64,000 nucleotides of DNA, from NCBI GenBank assembly GCA_024741835.1, contig JAENRP010000143.1:42268-106267 (forward strand), given 5' to 3'. How positions within the stretch are numbered: the stretch's first letter is position 1; each line of letters begins with the position of its first letter. Below, piece after piece: positions 49,855-62,851 of the stretch. This DNA is from Diplocarpon mali (taxonomy: Eukaryota > Ascomycota > Leotiomycetes > Helotiales > Drepanopezizaceae). The notes below the pieces were generated by a model. The model worked only from the letters and a program-made list of their open reading frames with translations. It was not told the DNA's origin and made no database searches. The translations under genes were made by a program, and so were the position numbers.

Positions 49855-52800
49855 TATATTAATATCCTACTGATTAAGTAGTAGGGTTATATAATAATAT
49901 ATTAAAGTAATAGCTATATCACCTATCTCAATACCCCTACTCAGACCTTACTCCAATTGACCTATAATTAAGAAAATTATAACTATCCTTTTACGCTAAT
50001 CTAACTCTTAAGTATCTTTTTAAATTAAAAATAATCAATTAATAGTAACTTCTATTAAAATCGCCAAACTCTACTTATAAAGCGGGACTAGGAGTTAATT
50101 TTCCTAAAAGCGTTCCTTTATAAGATAATATAACTTGACTCGCAGTCTAGGCCTAGGAGTTGATTTAAAAACTTTCTTTTATAAGACTATATAACCTAAC
50201 TCGCAGGGCAGGCTTAAGAGTCGTCCTTAAGCTTACTAAGTCCTTATTATCTTCTATAACCTTAATATATCTTTAAACGCTTTAAACTTTGTAACTATCT
50301 TTAGTAGCTTTATAAATCCATTTATTATTATTCGATTAGTTAAGATATAGGTAATCGATAACTTATTCTTTGCAATAAGGTTGCAGATAAAGTAGTAGGT
50401 AATATTAATATATTTCGATCGCTTATATAAGTATAGATTCTTTATAAGTACAATTGCCCTTATATTATCTATTTAAAGATTAATATAGTTCCTATCTTAT
50501 TTAATATACTTAGCAAAACCTATATCTTTTAAAACTTAAGCAATTTATAATCTTTATTTGCAATTTGATAATATTAATATATATTTGGCCTTAGTACTTA
50601 TAATAGCTATTAATTTCTACTTCTTACTTCCTTATAATATAGGTCTACTATATAGTACTATTATACTTTTAGATATACTTTTCCGACCTTTTATATTTGC
50701 CCAGTTGGAATTAGTATATACCTTAAGCTTTGCGCTTATATATTTCGTTAGTCTATATCTTATCTTTTATATAATTATCGATCGAAGGTACCTTTTAAAT
50801 CGCTTAACTATATTCTTATATTAAATCGTTAAATCCTTTAAGTTTTAATTAAGTTGCTTAGTAATAAAGGCAATATCTAGTCTTATATATACTATAGTAT
50901 ATATAATCGCTTTAATATCCTATTAGTACTTCTTTAAATCTCCTTTCTATTTATTTTCATTAGTAGACTTTAACTTATTATACTTTCCTTTAATTAAAGT
51001 ACGCTTTAGCTTAAAGTTAAAAGTATAAGTAGAGAGTCTTATTTGGTCTAGGATCTTCTTAATATACTACTTTTAATTTAACTAGAGTTCTTAAGTAGAG
51101 CGGTTCCTTATAACGCAAATGCTAAGGATCTTATAAATTCCCTTTAGATCCTTAGTATTAAAACGTTTTTAAATAATTATAAAGAACTAATTTAACTAAG
51201 TAGTTATTTTCGCAGCTATAGTAATATCGTTAATATATAATTGTAACTTAATTCTACACTTAGTATAAGTAAATAGATAAAGGTTAGCTAGGCTTTAAAC
51301 GAATCCTATTTCTATTAAAGCAAAGCTATATAAGAGGTTTTAATAATAAGCTAATTGCTTAAGCCTATAGATATTGCAAAGTATATAAAGAGAGTGGCTA
51401 GCGTATATAAGAATACTATTAGGTTAGGAGAGAAAAATCCGTTCCTTTATAATCGCTTTAATAAATGTATTTTTAATATTATACTATTTGCATTTAAGGT
51501 CTTTAACAGCTACTATTGCTATAAATATACTAAGGTTATCTATGCGAACTATTAGCGCAAATATATTAAAGTAGTCTTTTTTATACTATTAAGAGAAGCC
51601 CTTAGCTATAAGCCTTGCCTTATAATATTCTAAAGTCCTATTTACATATATTTTAATTATAAAGACCTACTTTATTAAAACTAGGTTTATATCCTTTAGC
51701 GTCGGTTCCTCTATTTATATACTATTTATAATAAGAGAACTTATCTCCTCTTAAATTGCCTTATTCTATATTACTCTATTCTCCAGATCGTTAATAGCTT
51801 TATTATACATCTTTAAAAGAGAGATTTTCATTATCTCCCTAGCGGCTAAGAATACATTATCTTTATTAAAGCTCTATTAAAGTTCGAGCTTATAGATCTT
51901 ATACGCTATTATAGCTTAAATATGCTTAAACTCGCGTTTATCTAAGGTATCTTCTAGTTCTAAGTTTCTATTCCTCTTTAAAGGTATAGGTTCAGCTATA
52001 GGTTCTATAAGCTTATTATCTAAGGAACTGCTTTCTAATAGTAGAGGCTTATTATTACTTATACCTATTTTAAGAATATCCTTTACTATAGGTACTTTAA
52101 TTAAAGGGATAATAATATTAAAGTTATTTTATACTTTAAGTAGTTTGCAAATAATAGGAATAGTCTATTCAGCCTTTAGGCGATTAATAGGTCGTCGATT
52201 AGCAGGTACGCTTAATATGCTTAAGCTAAAAGAAAGGGGTTATTAGTTCGGCTTAATAGTATTACTATTAAATAGTATACCTTACGAATCTTTAAGTATA
52301 TAAAGCTTTAAGGATAGCTCCTTTCTATTTCGAGATTTATCAAACTTAACTATTAAAGATATAATTACTTACCTTAGATCTAGTATATATACTATCTATT
52401 ACTTTATTATCTATTTAATATACTTAATAAATATATACTCTCTACCTTAATCTATTAGCTTTTTGCTCTTTATACCCGCGGGCTAAGACTTTAGGCTAAT
52501 ATAAGAGTAGCAGATACTTTTAAAGATATAGATATAGTTTAGGCTTAGTTTCTATTTAAAATATGCCTTATATAGCGATATTTAAATACTATTAACTATT
52601 AGTCTACTACTTATTCTATTTTGTAAGTATATATCTGCCTTAACCGCAAGGTCTTAGAATTCCAATAAGAGGTTAGTATCTTATAGTAGAGTGCGATAGT
52701 TAATCTTTGCCTACTAAATGCTTCGCTTAGCGATACTATTTTAATAGGAACCTTTATATATTATAATTAGTTTATAATAAACTCCTTAATTTGCCTATTT

Positions 52801-53256
52801 ATTAAGCTTTGCCCTAATCTCTAATATATTATTAGACTTAATAGCTATTAGCTTTAACTAGGTCTAGCGTTCCTCTATTACTTTCTAAGTTTCTAGCTTT
52901 TTTATAAGCTTAGATTTAGTCTTAGCGCAAATAGTCTATATTTACTAAATAGAGTTATCTACTATTTAAGAAAACTAATTATTTCCTTTAATTAAGGTTA
53001 TAAATAGTCTAGTAGTATTATTAGATATTAGTACTAGTATTAAATCTTTTTATAAACTAAGCTTAACTTATATTTGATTTTAAAGTTTTATTAGCTTGCA
53101 AATTATGTATACTAAGCGATCCTTTAATACTTAAATCTTCTATTTTAAAGTCGAGACCTTATATAGGCCCTTTAATTTCTCTAGCCTTAAATGCGCAAAT
53201 CTTTTATATATTAGCTAATACTTTAATAGGCTTTTGACTTTTAATAGCTTTAATAG
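49855..53256 (-). mobile_element. Copia copy B, inner LTR part (49855-49933) and pol remnant
   Basis: 79 bases complete the 195-bp LTR begun at 37089. Minus-oriented pol follows and parallels copy A from its 3' end up to the position equal to about 40735 in A, where copy C' interrupts it. RT and RNase H blocks are present but stop-filled. The 5' part of B should lie beyond 64000. Confidence 0.8.
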
Positions 53257-54314
53257 TATTGAGATAGGTGATACAGCTATTACTCCGATGTATTATTATA
53301 TGACCCTACTGCTTAGTCAGTAGGATATTAATACGTATATAGCTATAGGGAAGAAAGGGGTAACCTTCCTTCCTTGACTCTTACTAATATATCGACCATC
53401 GACCTTTAGAAGCCTCCTTTACCTACTATGCCGACTCACTTAAGCTTAATAGGTTATAAGCCTTAGATAGACCGATAATAGATTATTAACTTCCTTTAAA
53501 AAGCACTTGCGCTATAACTGTTAATAGGAAGTTGAACGAGACTTATAGTAAGAAGCGAGCAATCGGCGAATAGGAGGTATGATTCCCTATTTAGCCAACC
53601 TGTATTATAAGAAGTAGAATTCCTTGCTTTATAACCCTTTGGTATTGCAAGAGGTATAATTCCTTGCTTTACTGTATTTTATAAGAGGTATAATTCCCTG
53701 CGTTATAGCCTAAAAACCCTTTTCGATAAGAGGACTTCCTCCCTATTTAATACTTTTATAATACCTGCTATTTAATCATTTTAACTTTTCGATAGGAGGA
53801 GTGCCTTTAACTATTTAATTTATTTGATTTTTAAATGTAATTCTATTCGAAATAGCAATAGCTTCTAATTCCGACCGAAATACTAGACCTAAAGACCTTT
53901 AACTCTCTCGAAAGAATTAGCAATAATAGTTCGACGATTTAAAGCTTTACTTTAAGAGCAAAGGTATTGAAATAGCAATTTAAAAGACACTTATTAAATA
54001 CGCGAGAATAGCCCCTTATACTCCCTTTACTAATTCGTCTACTTCTACTTTAATAGCTAATACAACTGCTAAGGATTTGCCAGATATATTAAATAAGCTT
54101 AGCTTAAGAGCTTTAATAGATAATAACCGAGAATCCTAAAGGCAGATTTTAAATATAAAAAAGGAGAAGGAGTATAAGCTAGCCTTAGTTAAATATAAGC
54201 TTAAGATTAATAGAGATTTAAGCGATAAAGATTGAGATTTTATTTAAGTTTATAATAATGCGAAGATAAGATAGGATACTTTAAAAGCAAAATACTCTTA
54301 GATAACTGCCTTTA
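53257..54314 (+). mobile_element. Copia copy C' (family 1), 5' LTR, leader and start of gag
   Basis: 5' LTR at 53257..53451 (195 bp), then GGTTATAAGCC primer-binding site at 53452, leader, and broken gag up to 54314, where copy C is inserted. Plus orientation, opposite to A and B. Its 3' half is outside the window. Confidence 0.8.
53572..53700 (+). repeat. Four direct repeats (AAGAGGTATAATTCCTT) in Copia leader
   Basis: Copies at about 53572, 53609, 53648 and 53682, spaced 34-39 bases. The same four occur in copy C at 54630-54760 and, split by the Gypsy element, in copy A (42940-43000 and 49480-49540). Confidence 0.8.
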
Positions 54315-55459
54315 TATTGAGATAGGTGATACAGCCATCACTCCGATGTATTATCATATGACCCTATTGCTTAATCAGTAGGATATTGATACGTATATAG
54401 CTATAGGGAAGAAAGGGGTAACCTTCCTTCCTTAACTTTTATTAATATATCGACTATCGACCTTTAAAAGCCTCCTTTACCTACTGCGCCGACTCACTTA
54501 AGCTCAATAGGTTATAAGCCCTAGCTAGACCGATAATAGATTATTAACTTCCCTTGGAAAGCACTTGCGCTGCAACTATTAATAGGAAGTTGAATAAGAC
54601 TTATAGTAAGAGGCGAGCAATCAGCGAATAAGAGGTATAATTCCCTATTTAGCCAACCTATATTATAAAAGGTATAATTCCTTACTTTATAACCCCTTTG
54701 GTACTGCAAGAGGTATGATTCCTTACTTTACTATATTTCATAAGAGGTGTGATTCCTTACGTTATAGCTTAAAAAACCCTTTTTAATAAAAGGACTTCCT
54801 TTCTATTTAATACTTCTATAATACCTGCTATTTAATCATTTTAACTTTTCGATAAAAGGAGTGCCTTTAACTATTTAATTTATTTGATTTTAAATGTAAT
54901 TCTATTTAAAATAGCAATAGCTTCTAATTCCGATCGAAATACTAGACTTAGAGACCTTTAACTCTCTTAAAAGAACTAGCAATAATAGTTCGACGATTTA
55001 GAGCTTTACTTTAAGAGCAAAGGCATTAAAATAGCGATTTAAAAGATACTTATTAAATACGCGAGAATAGCCTCCTATACTCCCTTTACTAATTTGTTTA
55101 CTTCTACTTTAATAGCTAATATAACTGCTAAGGATTTGCTAAATATATTAAATAAGCTTAGCCTAAGAGCCTTAATAGATAATAACTAAGAATTTAAAAG
55201 GCAGATTTTAAATATAGAAAAGGAGAAGGAGTATAGGCTAGCCTTAGCTTAATATAAGCTTAAGATCAATAGAGGTTTAAGTGATAAAGACTGAGATTTT
55301 ATTTAAGTTTATAATAATGTAAAGATAAGATAGGATACTTTAAAGGCAAAATACTCTTAGATAATTGCCTTTAACACTTAGCATCTGCTATAGTAGATCA
55401 CTTTATTTTAATATAGAAAAGATAAAGATAGTAAGGATATAAATATAAATATAAACTCT

Positions 55460-55657
55460 TGTGGTGCGGTCGGCTAAAGGGCCTTCATTAGGTCGCTTAG
55501 GAGGCTTGCAAAAGTAGGAGAAGATGATTAATTGTATTATTATCTAGTATATATATAGTAAGGAGACTTTGGAAAGAAAAGGGAGAGTCTATAACTTAAT
55601 AAGAGTCATATAAAAGGTCTTTAGAATAAGTGGAGACTCTGCCTATTCTATATAATA
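55460..55657 (-). repeat. 3' LTR of Copia D
   Basis: 198 bp. Outer end TGTGGTGCGGTCGG intact; inner end ATATAATA where the partner reads GCACGACA. Confidence 0.9.
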
Positions 55658-56099
55658 CATCCCTTAGTTAAGCGATACTTCTAGAATCGCTTAGCTATAT
55701 AAATAAAATAAAAGAAAGAATAGCAATTATAAGGAAAAGAGGCTTTATCTTATATACTACCCTTTTAAAGGTCGTTCCTTTTAAAACGAGAAGGGTTGCT
55801 ATAGGCAATAAGCGCGCTTAAGAATCTTTGCGATTCTACGCTAGTGCTCTATTAGGCTTCTTATAAAGTATTTCTATTGCAAAGGTTCTCTTTCCCTTCT
55901 TTTAAAAATAACCCTCCTTTATTATTTAAAAATATTATCTTTATACTAATAATTTTTAAATATAAAAGGAACTCCCGCTTATTATAGCCCTAGCCGCCCT
56001 TGCAAAGTAAGACCCTTAGAGTCCTTATACCTTGCGTTATACTGACTTTGCACTAAGTTGCTAATGCTCCTATAAGAGTAGGAACCCTATCCTAGTCCT

Positions 56100-56840
56100 C
56101 CTAGCGCCTGCTAGGTAATAAGCCGCCGCTGCTATTCCTACTGCCGCCGCCGCCCCTACTGCTACTACCGCTACCTAAGAGCCCTGCCCCTACTGCGCGC
56201 TATATGCCTAAGCCTATAATAGAGCGCAATAACATATGCGTATATTATATCGTATGCAAGAGTACTAATAATCTTAATTATTAATGCTTTAATAGCACCT
56301 TTAGTATATATTACATTTATTATATAGTGCTAAGCAATAGCTGCTAATAGGCTAGCAGACCTCTCCTCGCCTCTTAAGAGGCTATTATATCAGCCTACGC
56401 CCGCGGTACTTCTAAGGAGGAGGTAGCGCTACTGCTAAATGTAGTAAAGGGTATACTTTAAAGCTTCTATAGTATATCTTATTAAGTCTTATTAAGTTCT
56501 AAGCTGATTTTAAAAGATAAAAGCGATCGAACCCTAGTATTAAAAGGGCCTACTACTCTTATAAGTAGTAGTACTACTGCCTCCCTTGCTCCTAGCGTAC
56601 TATTCCCGTTTACTCCTAGCCCCTTTAGCTCAAACCCGTTCGCCCTTATTACTACTACTACCGCTCCTATCCCCTTTGCCTCTACTATCGCAGCCGCTGC
56701 TATAGTCTTTCCGTTTGTCTTCCTAGCCCTTGCCGTCGCTGCGCCTGTCCTCGCCGCCGCCCCTAGCGCTCTTGCTCCTATCGCCCCTATTGCACCTCCT
56801 GCCTTCGCTAGTATATTTGCTAACAGGCCTTTAGCCAAGG
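56100..56840. other. GC-rich Ala/Pro-coding island inside Copia D
   Basis: Runs of GCC/GCT triplets near 56125-56180 and 56680-56800, unlike the surrounding low-GC sequence. They lie between RNase H and the 3' LTR. The + strand reads Ala/Pro/Ser-rich peptide continuing to ANRPLAKGILVGLS; the minus strand has a 118-codon open frame of Ala/Gly/Arg. Neither is convincing as a gene. It could be an extra element-borne ORF or captured sequence. Confidence 0.5.
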
Positions 56841-57299
56841 GAATACTAGTAGGCCTCTCTTAAGAGGAGATCTATGCAAAGCTCTTAGCTATAGCATCTT
56901 AGCTCCTGGCCTTAGCTAGGAGAATCTAAAAGAGGGTCGCGCCTTATAATAGCAGCTTAAGAATATTACCTATTTTTATATTTTTAAAAAAGGAGAAGCT
57001 TTTATAATATACTTTATAAGAGAAAACAAATAAATATAACTATAAAAGAGTAAGAGCTTATAAGTATAAGTCTCCTAGTAATAAGTGACTACTTGCTAGC
57101 AAGTGCAAGTTGCTAAATGATTATTTAAAAGCTTTAAAGGTTTAATAAACAAACGAAGCTCTTAAACTTCTAGCGGTTTAAGTTCTTAATAAGCCTATTT
57201 GTATATATCTCTTTAATAGAGAGGTAGATTATCTAAAAGCTTTCTCTTTAGTACTCCTAGCGGATTTATATATTACTAATTTCGATATATCAAAGGCTT

Positions 57300-58200
57300 A
57301 TCTTAATCTTCTTATTCTTTATGATAATTAGCCGAATTGTCTATTAGTTATTGTAATATATATTCCATTTAAAGAAGGAGTCTATGCGAATCTCCTTAAA
57401 GAGGCGTTTTATAGCTATTATCTCCTTTATAATAGAAACTATACTATAGAGTTCTACTTTAATAGAAGAGAGCGTAATAGTCGCTTAGCGATTCGCTTTT
57501 TAAATAATCAATCCTTTAAATAAGAAGAAGATATATCCTTAGGAGGATCTGCAGGTCTCTTAGTCATCTTTAAAAGAAGCATTTAAAAACGCGACTAATT
57601 GGTATTCCCTAGCCTTAAAGCTATAGGCAATTCCTAAGAAGCGCGTACTATATAAGTATTAAAGCGTTTAATCTGCAGCTAAGAGGTACTTAAAGCTTAG
57701 ATTAATTAGGAAGAAAGATAGTTAGGAGGCTGCGAATATAATATCTAAGCGTATTATAATCGCTATATAAAGAATAGAGCCTATTTTCTCTTAGTACTCC
57801 TTTACCTTTTTTAAAGAAGCTTGCCCTAAGTTCTTAATAAACTCCTTCTTTAGTAGTAGAGTACTAAGCACTCTCCTTATATTAGCTTTAAACTTTTAAG
57901 CGATCTTCTTAATATAAGTATTATAAATTAAGAAGATCCTCTTTACCTTCCTATTTTAAATAATCCTTACTTTAAGGAATTAGGAGATATCTCCTATAAT
58001 AGTAAGCTTATACGCCCTCTTTAGGTCTTTAATTAAACAAGTCGCCTAATCTAAGTTAAAGGCCTTATATAATACTTAAATATCATTAATATAAAATGCT
58101 ATAAAGACTATACAATCCTTTATTATAAAAATACAAGGCTCCTTACTTAATAGCTTAAGTTAAAGGCCCTTAAGCGTTCCTGCGAAGTTCCTATACTATA
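57300..58200 (-). pseudogene. Copia D reverse transcriptase/RNase H remnant
   Basis: The minus strand reads YIKKIA-KFKANIRRVLST, then EKIGSILYIAIIIRLDIIFA near 57770-57800, the RT thumb/RNase H join of fungal Copia elements. RNase H-like SSQGYIFLFKGLI and SSIEVELYSI follow further left. Stops are frequent. Earlier RT and integrase lie to the right, gag at about 61700-62800. Confidence 0.8.
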
Positions 58201-61200
58201 GTATTAAAGAGTCTTTCAGCCTATAGAGCGCGCGGTCTAGTTCTACTACTATACTAAGGCGCTTAAAGCTATTTAATAGAAAGCATATAACTAAAGCACT
58301 TCTTAGGTCTTTAGAAGTATTAATAAACGCATTAATAATATCGAACTGCTTTACTTCTATATTAAAGTATATAATAAGCGCTATTAGTACTTTAAAAGAC
58401 CTTACTATAAGCGTGGCTGCATAGGTTGAGAAAATTAAAGCTTTATCTTAAAGATCCTTTTATATAATTAGCTATAATTAGCACTTTAAAAGCTTGCTAA
58501 AGCTATTAACCTTATAAGTAAAAACCCATTTTAATAGTATTAGTAGGAGTTTCGAGTAATCCCTTTATATAATTCTTTAGCAACTTTAAGATTTCAAATT
58601 CCTAATCTCCTAGCGCCCTCCTTCCTTAAATCGTTTGCTAAAAGGGTGCTTCTCTAGATCTAGCCATCCTTTCGAAGGCTTTAGTAGAAAGCCTTAATAC
58701 TATAAGTGGTAAAGAGACTGCGCTTTGTCCTTTGCCTAACTATTAATTATAGCTTTAACAATTATATAAACCGTCAAATAGTCCTTCTTATCCTCCCTTA
58801 TCTATTCGTTTACTTAAAAGGTCGATATAAACTCTTGCGTATATAAGGAGTAGGGTAAATTAATATTACTTTAAAAGAGCATATACTTTAGAGTAGTAAT
58901 ATATACTTTTAAAGTCTCCTATTGCTTAATGCTTAAGCGTCTTATCCTCTTTTACTTAAAAAGAGGGAGTTCCTCTTTGCGCTTTTCTTTATAGGTCTCT
59001 TCTTTTATTTTTATTATTGCTAAAGGTTCCTTTAAAAGTCTAGGTAGCTTTATCTCTTAAGCCTATAGTCTTTAAGCTAGTATTATAACTTAAGGTATTA
59101 TATTATTAAGGCCTACTCCTCTTATTAAGTCGCTTCTTATAAGATTATTAAAGCTCCTCTTAAATCTTAGCAGTAGTACCTTTAGCCTTTTACCAGAGTT
59201 TATTAAGGCCTGCCTTTATAATTAAAGACTTTATCTTAAAGCCCTTAAGCCATTTCTATTCTTATATAGAATAGTGGCTAAAGATCTGCCGATCGCCTTA
59301 TAGAACTCGTCTTTAAAGACTCCTTTAAAGTCGTTTATAATTCCTTCTTTAATAAGGCCTTTGTAAGGAATCATTACCCTTAAGCTTTAGTTGCTATTTG
59401 CCTTTTTAAAGACTGGCGAAGTGGCTTTTAGTTCGCTTGCTTTTACCTTTAAGTTTCTAAGCAGGTCTTTTAAAGAATTTGGATTTAAGTTAAAGTCTTC
59501 TATATTATTAGTTAAAGGCTATAGAGTAGCATTAGTTTATAATGCAGGCTCTTCTTATATAGTGGCTTCTTTTATAGCGATTGCGTTTAGCCTTGCGATA
59601 AGCTCTGATTCCTTGAAAATGCCTTCGAACTTAGCGTTTTAAGCTCCTTCTTCCTCTCCGATTAATTAGAGGATTATCTTAAGTTCCTAATATAATATAG
59701 GATTTACGCGCTTAGCTTTTAGACTATAGAAGAAAGACTTATCAAATTCGATATTATAAGTCGTTATTACTTATTAGAGTATAAGAACCCAGATTCTATA
59801 AACATTAGAGGTAATATATCTAATTAAGTAACTTAAGTGCCCTCTTAATTCAATTTTAAAGGTTTAGCAGTCCCTTCCTACCTCCCTCTCTCTAATTAAA
59901 GGGTATACGCAAGCGCTATATATATAAATGCGACTTTAGTCGGGCTTTAAGCTCGCTGTCATCTGCTTAATAAGCAGCGGCTTATAGAATCGAAAATACT
60001 ACTTAAACCAATTGTAAAGAGCCTTGCTTAATAAGATCATCTTCCTCCTAGCGAGTAGGGAGATATTATAAAGGTATATAATAGCCTTTATAACCTTTGG
60101 CCAAAGGCTTACTAAAAGCCTAGCGTAGATCCTCATTTTAATAGAGCGTTTAATTAACTCCCTTCCTACTTGCTCCGCGCCTCTATTTAATTAATATATA
60201 TAGGTAGGAGTAAGCTCTAAATCGATTCCCTCCTCTTTTACCTATTTCTAGTACTTTATAAGAGAGTCTTCCCTTAAGGAGATTATTAAAGTATTATTAT
60301 CTTGCCTAATTTTGCAAATAGAAAGCTTATATTAGCGTTTTACCTATACTTTAAAGGCCTAAAGGACCTTTATAATTACGTCTTTGCCCTTCGATCTTAG
60401 TAAGAATATTTAAAGTATACTACTATACTTATCTTTAATTAAAAGAACTTATAAGCAACTATTATATAAGTTGTTTAAAAAGTTAAAGAGATCCTAGGAG
60501 ATCTTAAAGAAGGGCCTTAGAGATCGGTTTTCAAAGGTAGCGTAAGAAATAACTTGCCTAGCAGACGCTACTACGCATATAGGGTACTCTAGCCTTTATA
60601 TTCCCCTGATCTTCACTCCCTTAGCGCACTTAACTAGCGCTTAAAGAGCCTTTGCGCTTAAGTAGCTAGCGCAAAGGTACTAAGTATATATATTATTATC
60701 CCGTACCCTAATAGGTGCATAGTTAGACTAAAACCTATTATAAAGTATCGTCTTAGCTATAGGAAATGCTATTAAAGTAGAGAAGTTATATTAAAGCATA
60801 TTTAAAAGATCTAAATAGTTAATAGGCTTATATTTAAAGAAAATAAAATTATGGCAACGCTCTAATTAAGCTTGCTTTATAGAATCTCTAATACTTTTAA
60901 AGCGCAAAGTGAGGTCTACTTTAGAGTATTAAAAACCCTTATCTATAAAGAGCCTCTTTAAGATAATATTAATAGTAAACTCCTTTATAATAGCAATATT
61001 GTAAAGCGTTATCCCTATAAGAGAGCTATTACGCTATAAAAGAGAGTCTGCTATATATTTATTACCTCTTTTAATAATTAAGAGTCTCAAGGTACCTGCT
61101 TTAATATATTGCTATAAGTCGCCAGAAGGCTTGAAAGTGCCTATAACGAGTAAATCCTTCGAATTAATAATATAAGTAGCTGCGCAATTATTAAGGAGCG

Positions 61201-62851
61201 TACTTAAGGAGAGTAGGTAGCGTTTTAGCTTAAAGAGGTAGTAGACGTTGAACGATTCTTTAAAAGCGTTAAAAGCAAAGGGATCTATTATTATAAAGAT
61301 TAATAAGTTCTCCCTTTTATCGCCTGAACCATCCTCTTTAAAGGCTAAAGCCTTTCCTTTGAATTTGTCAATTACTATTACCGCAATATTATTCTCCTTA
61401 AGCCATATTCAAAGACCCTTAAACTAGTCTCTTGCATTTAACGCCTTTTATATTTATAGGACCTCCTCTTATAAGAGGAGAACCTTTATATTTTCCTTAC
61501 GCCTATCTATAGTATATAATAGTTTCTAATAGTCCTAGGGCTTCTAATAGTGATTTTTAAAGCCTCTATAAGGGCACTTAGGCCTGATCTCCCTTCTAGA
61601 GCTTATAGAGCGATTTTGAGAGCTGCTTGCTAAAGCCTGCGAAAGGGTTTCAGTATTTAAGAGAGACTCTTAAGTAGCAAAAACTGCTAGCCCTTTATTA
61701 TCGATCGCTTTATTAGATTTAATGCCTACTAAGGCGCGGCTTAGCTGCATTAGGTTATACTTATATAAGGTTCCTATCTGCTTATTAGTAATGATTTCCT
61801 CCTTTAAGTAAATCGCCTAACTCAAATTGATCTTTACTATAATTGAGTTTAAAAAATCAGTAACTCCTAGTCTCCCTTTAATCTTAAGGAGATTGTATTA
61901 TTCTATTAGGTAATACGCCTCCTACTACTCCCAGATCTACTACTAAGTATTAGTTCTCTTAGTCTTGCCTTAGCATAGTATATTGCGATACTAAAGCCTT
62001 ATTTAAGACTAAATAGCCTTATTAGAAGGCATAATATCACACTTTAAAATGGATACTAGGCCTTAGAGTAAGAGTTGCTAGTTTACTAAAATGGAATATA
62101 GGTTATTAATAATAGTTTCAATTATAGGAGTATCTTTATTAGGTATTAAGGAGAAGAGCTTCTTAGCTTGGATTTGTGCTTAAGCCATTGCGGAAGCTAG
62201 GAGCGTTCCGTCGATAGTCTTAAAGACCTATTTTAAAAGTAGTTTATAATATTTGTATTAGGTCTTCCAAGTCTCCTTGCGAATATAGTGCTCCTTTATT
62301 AGGATTTTATATTCATCTTTAATATCCTTATATAAAGCTTATAGAAGAGGAGCCTTTAATAGGTCTCTTAAGGGAAAGCAGGCGTAAATCTATTCAAATA
62401 GAGTCGCTATATACTCTTTATATAACCTCGCGTATACTATATAAAGGTTAGCCGTTTCCAGTTCCTTAAGCTCTTATATAGAAGGAGCTTAAGGCTCGGT
62501 CTTTATAATTGACTTAAATAAGAGTCTTAAATTGGCAAAAATGGTAATATTATAAAGCTTAGCAAAGAATATATATTTATTAAACCACTTTACCTAAGAG
62601 GCAGAAGTATTAAAGTAAGGCTTAAAGATGCTTAAAGAGTCAAATATATTAAATAGAGTTTAGTAAAAAGGTTAGGTATATAAATGAAATTTGCAAATAA
62701 GGTTTGATTAGAAAATAGAGATTTATTAATTGAAAATAAAGGTCCTTTGAGTTGTTATAAATACTCGAAAAGTCGGTTAGGAGCTTAAAGGGCCCTCCAG
62801 CCAGTTGCATACAAAGAGAAAGCATATTAAAATGCTTACAAGGCTTATAAC

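Noticed and set aside
53257..54509. Two adjacent LTRs read as a short complete element
   Set aside because: Both are followed by a primer-binding site in the same direction, so both are 5' LTRs of separate nested elements.
56482..56838. 118-codon Ala/Gly/Arg frame on - strand
   Set aside because: It reflects GCC/GCT triplets in the GC-rich island; no recognisable fold. Kept only as a compositional feature.
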